In this document: in pieces, positions 16,301 to 24,947 of the stretch | Layout of the letters: each line of letters begins with the position of its first letter | Numbering within the stretch: the stretch's first letter is position 1 | DNA from: Solirubrobacterales bacterium | GTDB lineage: Bacteria; Actinomycetota; Thermoleophilia; Solirubrobacterales; 70-9 | DNA length: 64,000 nucleotides | NCBI GenBank assembly: GCA_023958085.1 | Contig: JAMLGI010000003.1 | Coordinates: 124,001 to 188,000 of the forward strand | Direction of reading: 5' to 3' | Notes under the pieces: generated by a model | Told to the model about the DNA's origin: nothing | What the model saw: the letters and a program-made list of their open reading frames with translations, nothing else | Database searches by the model: none | Made by a program: the position numbers and the translations under genes

Positions 16301-16780
16301 TCAGCGCAGACGGAACCCGAGACCGCCCGAGGCCGTCATGAACCGTCGCCGGAGCAGCCAGGCCACGGCGCCGAATACCGCCAGCCCGGCCAACAGGCAG
16401 ATCCATGCCGCCAGGCGCATCCCGTATCCGGTCACCCCGATGGTGACCGCGAAGCCGACCCCGGCGAGCAGGGTGGTGTGGGAGCGATAGCCGGAGAAGT
16501 GCTCCCGCACCGCCAGCTCGAGTCCGCCGAGCGAGCCCAACCCGAGACCGATCAGGACCCGGACCGGGTTCGAGGTGAACAGCCCGACCACCATCAGGAT
16601 CAACCCGGCCAGTACGACCAGCTGCATCAGCGGGAACTCCCCCCATACCGGTGCCGGCGGGCCGTCGGACCGGCCTCCGGACCGGGGTCCGGAAGCAGTT
16701 TCCTCCCGCCGCGGGGGCTCAGCTGCCGGTTTCGCTCTTTTCGGCCGGTGGCCTTTCTTCCGCTTCTGCCTGCCCATCAA
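16301..16780 (-). CDS. Integral membrane protein, unknown
   Basis: 159 residues. About 45 N-terminal residues are basic and disordered (RQKRKKGHRPKRAKP), followed by four membrane helices near residues 52-70, 73-88, 100-118 and 123-143. No family is recognised. The start overlaps the preceding redoxin gene by 62 bases, so the true start may be further in, for example the Met before QLVVLAGLILMVV. It is the last gene of the YrbE/MlaF/RND operon. Confidence 0.6.
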   Translation of the reverse strand: MMGRQKRKKGHRPKRAKPAAEPPRREETASGPRSGGRSDGPPAPVWGEFPLMQLVVLAGLILMVVGLFTSNPVRVLIGLGLGSLGGLELAVREHFSGYRSHTTLLAGVGFAVTIGVTGYGMRLAAWICLLAGLAVFGAVAWLLRRRFMTASGGLGFRLR

Positions 16781-17384
16781 GCAGGGAGCGTACCTGCGCC
16801 GAAAGCCGCGCGACGGTAGTCCGGCCGATCTCGGCCCGTTTCAGGGTCCCGCCCGCGGCCACGAAGAGAAAGGTCGGGCAGCCACCAACCCGGTAGAGGT
16901 TGGAGACCGCGCCGTCCCGGTCGTACCCGACCGGGACGGTCCAGCGGTGTTCCCTGATCAGCTCCCGAACCCGGTCCCGGTCGTCACGCACGTTGATCGA
17001 GACCATGCCGACCCGGCCCCGGAAACGGTCGGCGACCCGGTCGAACACATCCTGCTGTTCGATGCACTCGGAGGCCCGTCGGGTGAACCAGAACGAAATC
17101 ACCAGCGGCTTTCCGAAAAAGTCACAGATCCGGAGGACGTCATCCCCGCCGACTCCACAGGCCTCGGCCGGATCGACGTTCGCGTCTCCGTCGAGTTGCG
17201 ACGCGGCCAGGGGAACGGCGAATGGCGCCACCTCCTCCCCGATCCCGACATCCCCGATTCCGACCGTGCCCGAGTCGGTGGTCCGGAACATGTTGATTCC
17301 GGCGACCAGAACGATCACGACGAAACAGACACCGACCAGGGCGACGTAGCCGAACCCTCGCCCGCGGCGGCCCTCCGGCCTCAT
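16719..17384 (-). CDS. Membrane-anchored thioredoxin-like protein lacking CxxC
   Basis: 221 residues. One N-terminal membrane anchor (residues 12-31, YVALVGVCFVVIVLVAGI) is followed by an extracytoplasmic redoxin/TlpA-like domain (about 50-200): PLVISFWFTRRASECIEQQ, VGMVSINVRD and the cis-Pro loop VGGCPTFLF. The first cysteine of the usual CxxC is absent and only one Cys lies near that position, so a classical dithiol exchange is unlikely. It overlaps the RND gene by 4 bases (ATGA), tying it to the lipid-export operon. Confidence 0.75.
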   Translation of the reverse strand: MRPEGRRGRGFGYVALVGVCFVVIVLVAGINMFRTTDSGTVGIGDVGIGEEVAPFAVPLAASQLDGDANVDPAEACGVGGDDVLRICDFFGKPLVISFWFTRRASECIEQQDVFDRVADRFRGRVGMVSINVRDDRDRVRELIREHRWTVPVGYDRDGAVSNLYRVGGCPTFLFVAAGGTLKRAEIGRTTVARLSAQVRSLLDGQAEAEERPPAEKSETGS

Positions 17385-19855
17385 TCCCGCTCCAGCCAGA
17401 CCAACGCCCCGGGAAGGACCAGGGCGACCCCGGCCAACGCTACCGTGAGATCGACCACCGCGATCAGGCCGAACTCCCGCAGCATGCCGATATCGCTCGC
17501 GGCGAGCGCGGCAAATCCGGCGATGGCCGTCAGACCCGAGGTGGCGACCGCGATCCCGGTCCGGCCGTAGCTGAGCCTGAGCGCCTCGGCCAGACCCGCA
17601 CCCCGGGCCCGTTCCTGGCGGAAACGCCCGGTCAGGATCAGGCTGAACTCGGCTGCGATTGCGATGACCAGGACCGAGAGCACCGCCGAAAGTGGGTTGA
17701 GCGGCAACTCCAGAGCGGAGACGACCAGCGCCGACCAGCCGGCGGCCACCACGATCGGGAGCATCGGCACAAGCATCCTGCGGGGCGACCGGAAGGCGAT
17801 CAGCAGCACGATCGCGATCAGGGCCAGGGCCAGCCCGGTGAGCAGATACCGGGAGCCGGCGAGGGAGTTCATCGAGGCGGTGATCACCACCGGCAGGCCG
17901 GTGGTGGTCGCGGTGACCCCGGGGGGCGGACCCTTCCCGCCCCGTGACTCGGAGATCACCTTTTCGATCATGGCTACCGTGTCCGCCTGGCGTTCAACCG
18001 AGCCGGTGCGGATCGCGAAGGGGACGTTGGTTACCTTTGCCGGCGTCCCCGGTTTGAGTCCACCGGCGATCATCGCCCGGCGTTCGCTGAGGGGAAGTCC
18101 CAGCAGCACATCACGGTTGTCGGCAGCGGTCCGGCCGGGTCCTCCGGGGCCGACGAAATCGGTGATCGCGGGCCCGGGACAGAGATCGGCACCTTCGCAA
18201 GACGGCCGTCCGCCCGATCGAGCGGGCAGGTAGCCACCCCGGCGCAGGATCACGCCCCGGATCTCCCCGATCCAGTTGACGACTTCCGGTGCGGTGACGT
18301 CGGGGGCTCTCACCACCAGATCGATGCTGCCGGAACTACCGGTCACCCGCTCGACCTCGAGCAGATCCTGGACCGCCGGACTGCGGGTGGGGAGCAGCTG
18401 GCTGATCTCGGTCCCGGCGACGGAACGGGTGCTCACCGCCCAGCCACAGACGGCGATCAGAAGACCTACCAGCACCAGCCTGGCCGGCGCCCGGATCGAG
18501 ATGGCGATCACCGGTTTCACCCGGCGTCTCAGCCCGGACATGACCCCGGCCGACTCCAGCGGCGAGGTCCGGTCCCGTCGACGGCCCCGCAGCCCCAGCG
18601 CAGCGGTGCCGAGCAGGAAGGTGACCGCGAAGCAGGTCAGGATCCCGGCCGCCAGCATCACTCCGAACTCGGAGACCAGCGGCAGCGAGGAGACGGTCAG
18701 GGCTCCGAACCCGAAAGCTGTGGCGACGCAGGCAAGGGCGATCATCGGCAGCCCGAGCCGGACGGTCTCACGGATCGCCTCCACCGGATCGGTTGCCGAA
18801 TCGGTTTCGTCCAGCCGGGCCTGGATCTGGACCGCGTAGTCGACGGTGAGCCCGGCCAGGATCGGGGCGGCGCCCAGGGCGGCCAGCGAGAACCGTCCGC
18901 CGGTGAGCCACAGGATTCCGGCCGAAACCGCCAGCCCGGCGAGAGCCGCGGCCAGCGGCAGCAGGCGCCAGGCGGAGGCGAAAACCAGGGCCAGGGTCAC
19001 CGTCATCAGGAGCAGCGCCACCGCGGCCAGCAGCAGGACCCCGCTCTGAAGCGAATTTCCGAGGCGCTCGAAGACCACCGGCGACCCCGAAACCACGTAA
19101 CTCACCCGATCCAGGCGCACCGACGGATCGGCGGTCGCCCGGCGGATCAGGTCGACCGTCTCGGAGCGGTCCTCCCCGCCGAGATCGGAACGCAGCCGGA
19201 GCACGATCTGGGCCGCATCCCGGGACGGGAAGAGATAGGAAAGCCGCGGCTTGGGACCGCTCCGCCTCCCCCCGGACCCGTAGACCACCCGATCAACGAA
19301 ATCCTGATTGTCGAGGCTCGGGATCGAGGTCAGGCCGTAGCGGGCGATCACTTCCGCCCCGAGCCTGAGCTGTCGCTGGCGCTCGACCACCTCCCGGGGG
19401 GTCCGGGGCGTTCCGGTCAGCTTCCCCAACTGCTGGCGGTACACCCGGTTGATTCCGGCTGCCGCCTCGCTCAGGAAGGTCGCGGGACCGGCGAAGACCT
19501 TCACCGGATCGAGCGCCGCCAACCGGCGGCAGATCCGGGCAAACTCCCCCTGACCCTTGCGGATCTGCCCGTCGAGGCAGGCTTCGAGCAGCAGGAGCCG
19601 GTTCAGGTTCTCCGGGGTGAGGGTCTCGGCCAGCGGTCCGTCAGCGACCACCACCACCGGGTCGCCGCCAAACGATCTCGCCGCTTCGGTGGTTGCCTTC
19701 CAGGCCGGGGCGTCACGATCGAAGAACGCGTCCTCGACCGGCTGGGAGTCCATCCGGGCGGCGCCCAGGACCGACAGGACGACGATCACCGAAACAGCGA
19801 TGATCACCGGCCACGGCCGGCGTGCGATCGCCGCTGCCAGCCGGGCCGGGCTCAA
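17381..19855 (-). CDS. RND/MMPL-family exporter (HAE3 type)
   Basis: 824 residues from TTG 19855 (TTGA overlap with the ATPase gene stop). Topology is duplicated: helix at 14-33, an extracytoplasmic loop to about residue 270, five helices, then a second helix near 465, a second loop, and a final helix bundle ending at 820. The first bundle carries TVDYAVQIQARLDE, the MMPL/sterol-sensing-like motif. HAE3 exporters are proton-driven and move hydrophobic molecules such as lipids and hopanoids. Being encoded between an MlaF ATPase and a redoxin points to envelope-lipid traffic. Confidence 0.85.
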   Translation of the reverse strand: MSPARLAAAIARRPWPVIIAVSVIVVLSVLGAARMDSQPVEDAFFDRDAPAWKATTEAARSFGGDPVVVVADGPLAETLTPENLNRLLLLEACLDGQIRKGQGEFARICRRLAALDPVKVFAGPATFLSEAAAGINRVYRQQLGKLTGTPRTPREVVERQRQLRLGAEVIARYGLTSIPSLDNQDFVDRVVYGSGGRRSGPKPRLSYLFPSRDAAQIVLRLRSDLGGEDRSETVDLIRRATADPSVRLDRVSYVVSGSPVVFERLGNSLQSGVLLLAAVALLLMTVTLALVFASAWRLLPLAAALAGLAVSAGILWLTGGRFSLAALGAAPILAGLTVDYAVQIQARLDETDSATDPVEAIRETVRLGLPMIALACVATAFGFGALTVSSLPLVSEFGVMLAAGILTCFAVTFLLGTAALGLRGRRRDRTSPLESAGVMSGLRRRVKPVIAISIRAPARLVLVGLLIAVCGWAVSTRSVAGTEISQLLPTRSPAVQDLLEVERVTGSSGSIDLVVRAPDVTAPEVVNWIGEIRGVILRRGGYLPARSGGRPSCEGADLCPGPAITDFVGPGGPGRTAADNRDVLLGLPLSERRAMIAGGLKPGTPAKVTNVPFAIRTGSVERQADTVAMIEKVISESRGGKGPPPGVTATTTGLPVVITASMNSLAGSRYLLTGLALALIAIVLLIAFRSPRRMLVPMLPIVVAAGWSALVVSALELPLNPLSAVLSVLVIAIAAEFSLILTGRFRQERARGAGLAEALRLSYGRTGIAVATSGLTAIAGFAALAASDIGMLREFGLIAVVDLTVALAGVALVLPGALVWLERE

Positions 19856-20868
19856 TCCATCGCTAGCGGGCCGGTTACGTCGGCCTGCAGAAACTGATGA
19901 ACGAACTCGTTGGGGGAGTCGAAGAGTTCATCCTTGGGCCCGCTTTCCACGATCCGTCCCTTCCAGAGGACGGCGATGAAGTCGGCGATCCGACGGGCGG
20001 TCCCGAGGTCGTGGCTGATCACCATGTAGCAGCCGCCACTCTCGGCGTGGACCTCCTTGATCAACTCGCAGAGCAGGGCGGTGCGGACCGGGTCGAGGCC
20101 GGAATCGGGCTCGTCGAACATCACGATTTCGGGGTCCAGCACCAGCGCCCGGGCGAACCCGGCCCGCTTCCGCATCCCGCCGGAGAGCTCGTTCGGCATC
20201 TTGTAGTGGGCCTCGCCGAGACCGACCTCGCGCAGGCGCCGGGTGACGATCGACTCGATCTCGTCCTCGCCCTTGTCGGTGTGCTGACGCAGCGGGAAGG
20301 CAACGTTGTCGTAGATGTTCATCGAGCCGAAAAGTGCCCCGTCCTGGAACAGCAGGCCGAACTTCTTCCGCATCTCGAACAGTTCGTCGTCACTCAGGTC
20401 CGGGACCGAGTCACCCTTGACGATCACGTCGCCCGAGTCCGGGTAGAGCAGACCGACGATGTGCTTGATCAGCACCGACTTGCCGGTTCCCGAGGGACCG
20501 AGCACCATCGAGATCTGGTCGTCGGGCAGGCCCAGGTTGAGACCGTTGAGAATCCGGGTGCGGCCGAACTGTTTGACCACATCGATGATCTCGATCGCGT
20601 CGGTCGACCCGTGTTCCCGTTTACGGCCGGTATGCCACTTGTAGGGGTCATTGTCTCCCGGGTTGACCCCGGGGATGATGAAGTCCCGGCCCAGCACCGC
20701 CCCGTCGGTGGCAACGAACTCGCTCGAGGGTGGTTCGCTGGTCACCTTCGCGTCGGTGGTGGAAGCCGTTTCCACAGCAGCCGGGGACGACGTTTCCGGT
20801 TCGGTGGTTGTGGCAGCCGCCTCGGTCGGCTCGGTACCACGATCCTGGGTGTTCTCTTCCTCGCTCAA
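19852..20868 (-). CDS. MlaF/Mkl-type ABC ATPase
   Basis: 338 residues from TTG 20868, chosen because GGAGG lies 8 bases upstream; an earlier in-frame TTG at 20883 has no such site. About 95 disordered Thr/Glu/Ala-rich residues precede the ATPase domain. Walker A GPSGTGKS is followed by the characteristic VLIKHIVGLLYPDSG; signature LSGGMRKRAGFARAL; Walker B IVMFDEPDSGLDP. This signature and DEPDSGLDP are typical of MlaF and mycobacterial Mkl, which power YrbE/MCE lipid transporters. The two permeases are encoded immediately upstream. Confidence 0.9.
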   Translation of the reverse strand: MSEEENTQDRGTEPTEAAATTTEPETSSPAAVETASTTDAKVTSEPPSSEFVATDGAVLGRDFIIPGVNPGDNDPYKWHTGRKREHGSTDAIEIIDVVKQFGRTRILNGLNLGLPDDQISMVLGPSGTGKSVLIKHIVGLLYPDSGDVIVKGDSVPDLSDDELFEMRKKFGLLFQDGALFGSMNIYDNVAFPLRQHTDKGEDEIESIVTRRLREVGLGEAHYKMPNELSGGMRKRAGFARALVLDPEIVMFDEPDSGLDPVRTALLCELIKEVHAESGGCYMVISHDLGTARRIADFIAVLWKGRIVESGPKDELFDSPNEFVHQFLQADVTGPLAMD

Positions 20869-20872
20869 GCTT

Positions 20873-21676
20873 TCAGCCTCCAATCGGTGCTCTCGGGTTC
20901 GCCCCCCAGAAGACCAAGGTTCCCAACATACCGATGATGTGCACGAGCACGATGTTCAGCACCATCGACTTTGCGGTCGCGGTCCCCACGCCCACCGGTC
21001 CCCCGGACGCGGTGTAGCCGTAGTAACAACCGACCAGCACGATCGCGGTGGCCATGGTCATCGCCTTGATCACCGAGAACAGCACGTCGGGAGGGTTCTG
21101 GAACATCCAGAAGATCAGGAGGAACCCGCCCGAGGAGACATCGCCGATCTGCTCGACCACCGCGATGTAGGAGGCGAGGTAGCCGACCCCGATCGCCGCC
21201 ATGTACATGAACGGCAGGGTCATCCAGGCTCCCAGCATCCGGGTTGCCGCGAGGAAGGTCACGGGCGGAACTCCCATGACCTCCAGGGCGTCGATCTCGT
21301 CCGAGATCCGCATCGCGCCGAGCTCGGCGACGATTCCGGTTCCGACCTTGGCCGCCATCATGTAGCCGAAGGCGTACGGGATCACTTCCCGCAGGTCACA
21401 CCAGGCGGCGAACACACCGGCGTAGGCCGGCGCCCCGACCGAACGGTTGAAGTATGCACCTTCGATTCCGCACTGCAGGCCGAGCACGAAGCAGAGCCCC
21501 CAGATCACGGTGGTCGATCCGAGCACCAGGATCCCGGCCTGGTTCAGTGCCTCGCCGAAGTACTTGATCACCCGCCCGGTGAAGATGTGGGAGACCACCA
21601 TCCCGCAGAAACGGGCGATCTCCCCCAGTGATTCGAGCCAGGCCCGGGGGACTGTCAGCCAGCCGCTAGAGGTCAT
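20873..21676 (-). CDS. MlaE/YrbE-family ABC permease (second copy)
   Basis: 267 residues with five to six membrane helices. The MlaE core is clear: FGYMMAAKVGTGIVAELGAM, then ISDEIDALEVMGVPPVTFLAATRMLGAW, the conserved EIDALEVMG coupling segment. The C-terminus has YYGYTASGGPVGVGTATAKSMV. It pairs with the permease at 22495 as a heterodimer, as YrbEA/YrbEB do in Mce systems. Its stop overlaps the ribosome site of the ATPase gene. Confidence 0.9.
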   Translation of the reverse strand: MTSSGWLTVPRAWLESLGEIARFCGMVVSHIFTGRVIKYFGEALNQAGILVLGSTTVIWGLCFVLGLQCGIEGAYFNRSVGAPAYAGVFAAWCDLREVIPYAFGYMMAAKVGTGIVAELGAMRISDEIDALEVMGVPPVTFLAATRMLGAWMTLPFMYMAAIGVGYLASYIAVVEQIGDVSSGGFLLIFWMFQNPPDVLFSVIKAMTMATAIVLVGCYYGYTASGGPVGVGTATAKSMVLNIVLVHIIGMLGTLVFWGANPRAPIGG

Positions 21677-21688
21677 GGTCGGGATCGA

Positions 21689-22495
21689 TCACTTGATCGT
21701 CTGCAGGTCGGGGTTGGTCGCAAGCATGGTCTGGGTGAAGATGTAGTTGAAGGCGAAAACGCCGAGCAGGGCGGTCACGACCGCCTCGTTGACGGCCCGG
21801 CCGACCCCGGCCGCACCGCCGGTGGCGGTCATCCCCTTGTAGCAGCAGACGATCGCGATGATCGCTCCGAACAGGGTGCACTTGAGGACCGAAGCCATGA
21901 GCTCGGTGGTGGAGGCGTTCGAGAACAGGGTCGCGAAGAAGCCACCGAGCGGCTGGTTGTAGAGCAGTTCGGCCCCGATGCCGCCGACGATCCCGAACAG
22001 CAGGGCGTAAATGTCGAGCAGGCCGGTGATCAGCATCAGCGCCAGGAAGCGCGGCACCACGAGGTTCTTGATCGGGTCCACCCCGAGGACCTGAAGGGCA
22101 TCCAGTTCTTCACGGATCTTGCGGGCACCGAGATCGGCGGTGATCGCGGTCCCGGCCACGCCGGCGACCACCACAGCGGTCACGAACGGGGCGAACTCAC
22201 GGATCGATGCGAGTACGAAGAACCCGCCGAGACGGTCGAGCGCCCCGAACAGGGAGAGGAAGTTCGCGGCCTGGAGTCCGGGGGCGCCGAACCCGAAGGC
22301 GACGGTCGAGATCAGCATCGGAAACCAGCAGAGCTGCAGCGCGAAAAGGAACTGGCCGATGAACTCGTTGCCGTACGGGTAGGGGGCCTTGACCGCGGAG
22401 GCCATGGTGCGACCGGTGAGGATCATCATCTCCCCGACCTCGGTAAACAGGTTTTTCGCGGGCTCCAGGGCCCTGTTGGCGGCTGCTCTGACCAT
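21689..22495 (-). CDS. MlaE/YrbE-family ABC permease (first copy, operon head)
   Basis: 268 residues from ATG 22495, the normal length of the family. The frame stays open to 22672, but that would add 59 Arg/Pro-rich residues and run into the divergent lipoprotein gene. Core motif ITADLGARKIREELDALQVLGVDPIKNLVVPRFLALM; C-terminus CYKGMTATGGAAGVGRAVNEAVV. GGGAG lies very close to the ATG, so the start is not certain. A TAGACT-like -10 on the minus strand near 22545 gives a leader of about 45 bases. Confidence 0.87.
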   Translation of the reverse strand: MVRAAANRALEPAKNLFTEVGEMMILTGRTMASAVKAPYPYGNEFIGQFLFALQLCWFPMLISTVAFGFGAPGLQAANFLSLFGALDRLGGFFVLASIREFAPFVTAVVVAGVAGTAITADLGARKIREELDALQVLGVDPIKNLVVPRFLALMLITGLLDIYALLFGIVGGIGAELLYNQPLGGFFATLFSNASTTELMASVLKCTLFGAIIAIVCCYKGMTATGGAAGVGRAVNEAVVTALLGVFAFNYIFTQTMLATNPDLQTIK

Positions 22496-22651
22496 CTCTC
22501 CCGGGCGGAACCTGATTGGATCGGCAGGTTCTGTCGCCGTGGGCGGCAGTCTATGGGATCGCACGGCGTCCGGGGCATCCGGCGTCGGGACGCCAGGATC
22601 CGCCCGACGGTGCGCGGACCGTCGTCGTGCCCGTGGTATGTTGCGCCCGCC

Positions 22652-23326
22652 TTGAGGGGGACGTTCCGACATCGCATTCTGCTGGCGTTCGCACTCGCCC
22701 CGATCGTTGTTGCCACGGGTTGCGGCGGCGGCGAGTCAGACCAGTTCCCGGCGGAGAAGCCCGGCCGGTTTCCGGTCGAAGTGATCCAGTCGAGCTTCAA
22801 GCCGGTACAGACCGTCGCCCGGACCTACGACCTGGTGATCGCGGCCCGCAACTCGGGAGACCGGACGATCCCGGCCCTGTCGGCGACGATCAGCCTGCCC
22901 GGACGCGGGTCCACGCTCGCTTTCGCCTACCGCGACCGGCAGCAGGGACTCGCCCAGGACCAGCGGCCGGTCTGGGTCCTGGAGGAGGGTTACCCGAAGC
23001 TGGCCGGGACGGTCGGACGCGGTGGCGCCGAGACCGCCAACCGGCGCACCTTCAATTTCGGCGCGGTCGACCCCGGCGACACCGCCAACATGGTCTGGCG
23101 GGTCACCGCGATCAAGCCGGGCCGATACCGCCTGGCCTGGGAGCTGGCGGCGGGCCTGAAGCCCGGGGTCGAGGCGGTGACCCGGGATGACACGATGCCG
23201 AAGGGTTCATTCCCGGTGCGGATCGGCAACCTCGCCCGCTTGACCCGGGTTGATGAGAACGGCAAAGTCGTACCATTGAGTCCTTCGGAGCAGCTTCAGG
23301 TGAAGCGGTCCGAATCCTCTCCCTGA
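22652..23326 (+). CDS. Secreted lipoprotein, unknown function
   Basis: 224 residues from TTG 22652 (R-G-T-F-R-H-R), giving a standard lipoprotein signal ILLAFALAPIVVATGC. TATGTT (22637-22642) lies 9 bases before the TTG, so a leaderless TTG start is likely. The mature part has a beta-rich extracellular domain (YDLVIAARNSGDRTIPALSATISLP, then MVWRVTAIKPGRYRLAWELAAG) resembling a conserved-repeat or CARDB-like fold that packs on a membrane partner. It is divergent from the MlaE operon and may belong to the same envelope function; this is inference. Confidence 0.7.
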   Translation: MRGTFRHRILLAFALAPIVVATGCGGGESDQFPAEKPGRFPVEVIQSSFKPVQTVARTYDLVIAARNSGDRTIPALSATISLPGRGSTLAFAYRDRQQGLAQDQRPVWVLEEGYPKLAGTVGRGGAETANRRTFNFGAVDPGDTANMVWRVTAIKPGRYRLAWELAAGLKPGVEAVTRDDTMPKGSFPVRIGNLARLTRVDENGKVVPLSPSEQLQVKRSESSP

Positions 23327-23353
23327 GACCTCGACCGGAAGGCGCGTGACGAG

Positions 23354-24859
23354 ATGGCGGTGACAACATCACTTCGAGTGGAGAATCCCGCGACCGGAGA
23401 GGAGATCGCCCGGGTACCGATCGACTCGGAAGGTGACGTCGCCGCTGCGGTGGCCCGGATCCGTGACGCCCAGCCGGAATGGGCGGCGCTCGGTTTCGCC
23501 GGACGCCGCCGCTGGCTGAACCGGCTTCGTGACTGGATGCTGGACAACTCGGCCGAGATCGCCGACACGCTCAAGGCCGAAACCGGCAAGGTCCGGGCCG
23601 AGGCCACGATCGAGGTCCCGTACCTGGCCGACCTGATCAACTTTTACGGCGCCCGGGCCGGAAAGATGCTGAAGGAGCGCCGGGTTCGTCCCAGCTCACC
23701 GCTGACCGCCACCCGTCGTCTGCGCCTCCGTTACGAGCCGTTCCCGGTGGTCGGCCTGATCAGCCCCTGGAACTTTCCCCTGGTGCTGTCGCTCGGAGAC
23801 GCGATCCCGGCCCTGATGGCCGGGGCCGCGGTGGTGATGAAGCCCTCCGAGGTGACCCCGCTGGGGCTGAACGAGATCGTCACCGCCTGGCGCGAGGAGA
23901 TCGGTGGCCCCGACGTGCTGGCGGTGGTCAACGGTGCGGCCGAGACCGCCACCGCCCTGATCGACCATTCGGATTTCGTCGGGTTCACCGGATCCGACGT
24001 GACCGGCCGCAAGGTGATGGCCCGGGCCGCGGAAACCCTCACCCCGGTCAGCCTGGAACTCGGAGGCAAGGATCCGATGGTCGTGCTCGAAGGCGGCAAC
24101 CTCGACCGGGCCGCGAACGCCGCCGCCTGGGGAGGAATGCTCAACTCGGGCCAGATGTGCATCTCGGTCGAACGGATCTACGTCGAGGACGGGGCCTACG
24201 ACGCCTTCATCGACCGCCTGACGGGTGAAGTCGAAGCCCTGACCCAGGGCACGGACGGCGCGGTCGCCGCCTGCGACGTCGGCGCGATGACCATGGAGTC
24301 CCAGCTCGAGAAGGTGGAGCGACAGGTCGACGAGGCGGTCGCCGCCGGAGCCCGGGTGCTGACCGGTGGTCGCCGCAGTGAGGGACCGGGCCGGTACTTC
24401 GAACCGACCGTCCTGGTCGATGTGACCCCGGAGATGAGCGTTGCCTCGGATGAGACCTTCGGTCCGGTGGTCACGGTGACCAGGGTCAGGGATGAGGACG
24501 AGGCCGTCTTCCGGGCGAACGACAGCCGCTACGGGCTCTCGGCTTCCGTCTTCGGGCCGCGGGGACGGGCCGAGCGCGTGGCCCGCCGGCTCGAGGCCGG
24601 TGCGGTCAACGTGAACGACATGATCTTCAACATGCTGGCCCCCGGACTGCCGATGGGCGGCTGGAAGGAGTCCGGCCTCGGGTACCGGAACGGCGAGTAC
24701 GGGATCCGCAAGTACTGCCGGTCCCAGGCCGTGGTCAGCGCCCGGCTGCTCGGTCGGTCCGAGCTGCTCTGGTACCCCTACACGGCCAGACGCCACCAGC
24801 AGACGATGGGCCTGCTGCGACTGGTGAACTCCCGCGGTCTGCGTCGCTTCCGCAGCTGA
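23354..24859 (+). CDS. Aldehyde dehydrogenase family protein (NAD(P)+)
   Basis: 501 residues. NAD-binding motif ISPWNFPLVLSLGDAIPAL and KPSEVTPL are near residues 135-170, FTGSDVTG near 215, catalytic Glu in ELGGKDP (about 237) and catalytic Cys in SGQMCISVER (about 272). The sequence is closest in look to succinate-semialdehyde or benzaldehyde-type ALDHs. A 30-residue C-terminal extension (RRHQQTMGLLRLVNSRG) is unusual and hydrophobic/basic. It follows the lipoprotein gene by 27 bases on the same strand. Confidence 0.87.
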   Translation: MAVTTSLRVENPATGEEIARVPIDSEGDVAAAVARIRDAQPEWAALGFAGRRRWLNRLRDWMLDNSAEIADTLKAETGKVRAEATIEVPYLADLINFYGARAGKMLKERRVRPSSPLTATRRLRLRYEPFPVVGLISPWNFPLVLSLGDAIPALMAGAAVVMKPSEVTPLGLNEIVTAWREEIGGPDVLAVVNGAAETATALIDHSDFVGFTGSDVTGRKVMARAAETLTPVSLELGGKDPMVVLEGGNLDRAANAAAWGGMLNSGQMCISVERIYVEDGAYDAFIDRLTGEVEALTQGTDGAVAACDVGAMTMESQLEKVERQVDEAVAAGARVLTGGRRSEGPGRYFEPTVLVDVTPEMSVASDETFGPVVTVTRVRDEDEAVFRANDSRYGLSASVFGPRGRAERVARRLEAGAVNVNDMIFNMLAPGLPMGGWKESGLGYRNGEYGIRKYCRSQAVVSARLLGRSELLWYPYTARRHQQTMGLLRLVNSRGLRRFRS

Positions 24860-24947
24860 ATTTCTGGCATCCGCAGCGATGAAGCCATACGATTGACCGA
24901 TCGCCAGGGTCGAGAGTCAAGCGGGGCAGTTCCCTTCGGGCGGCCGG

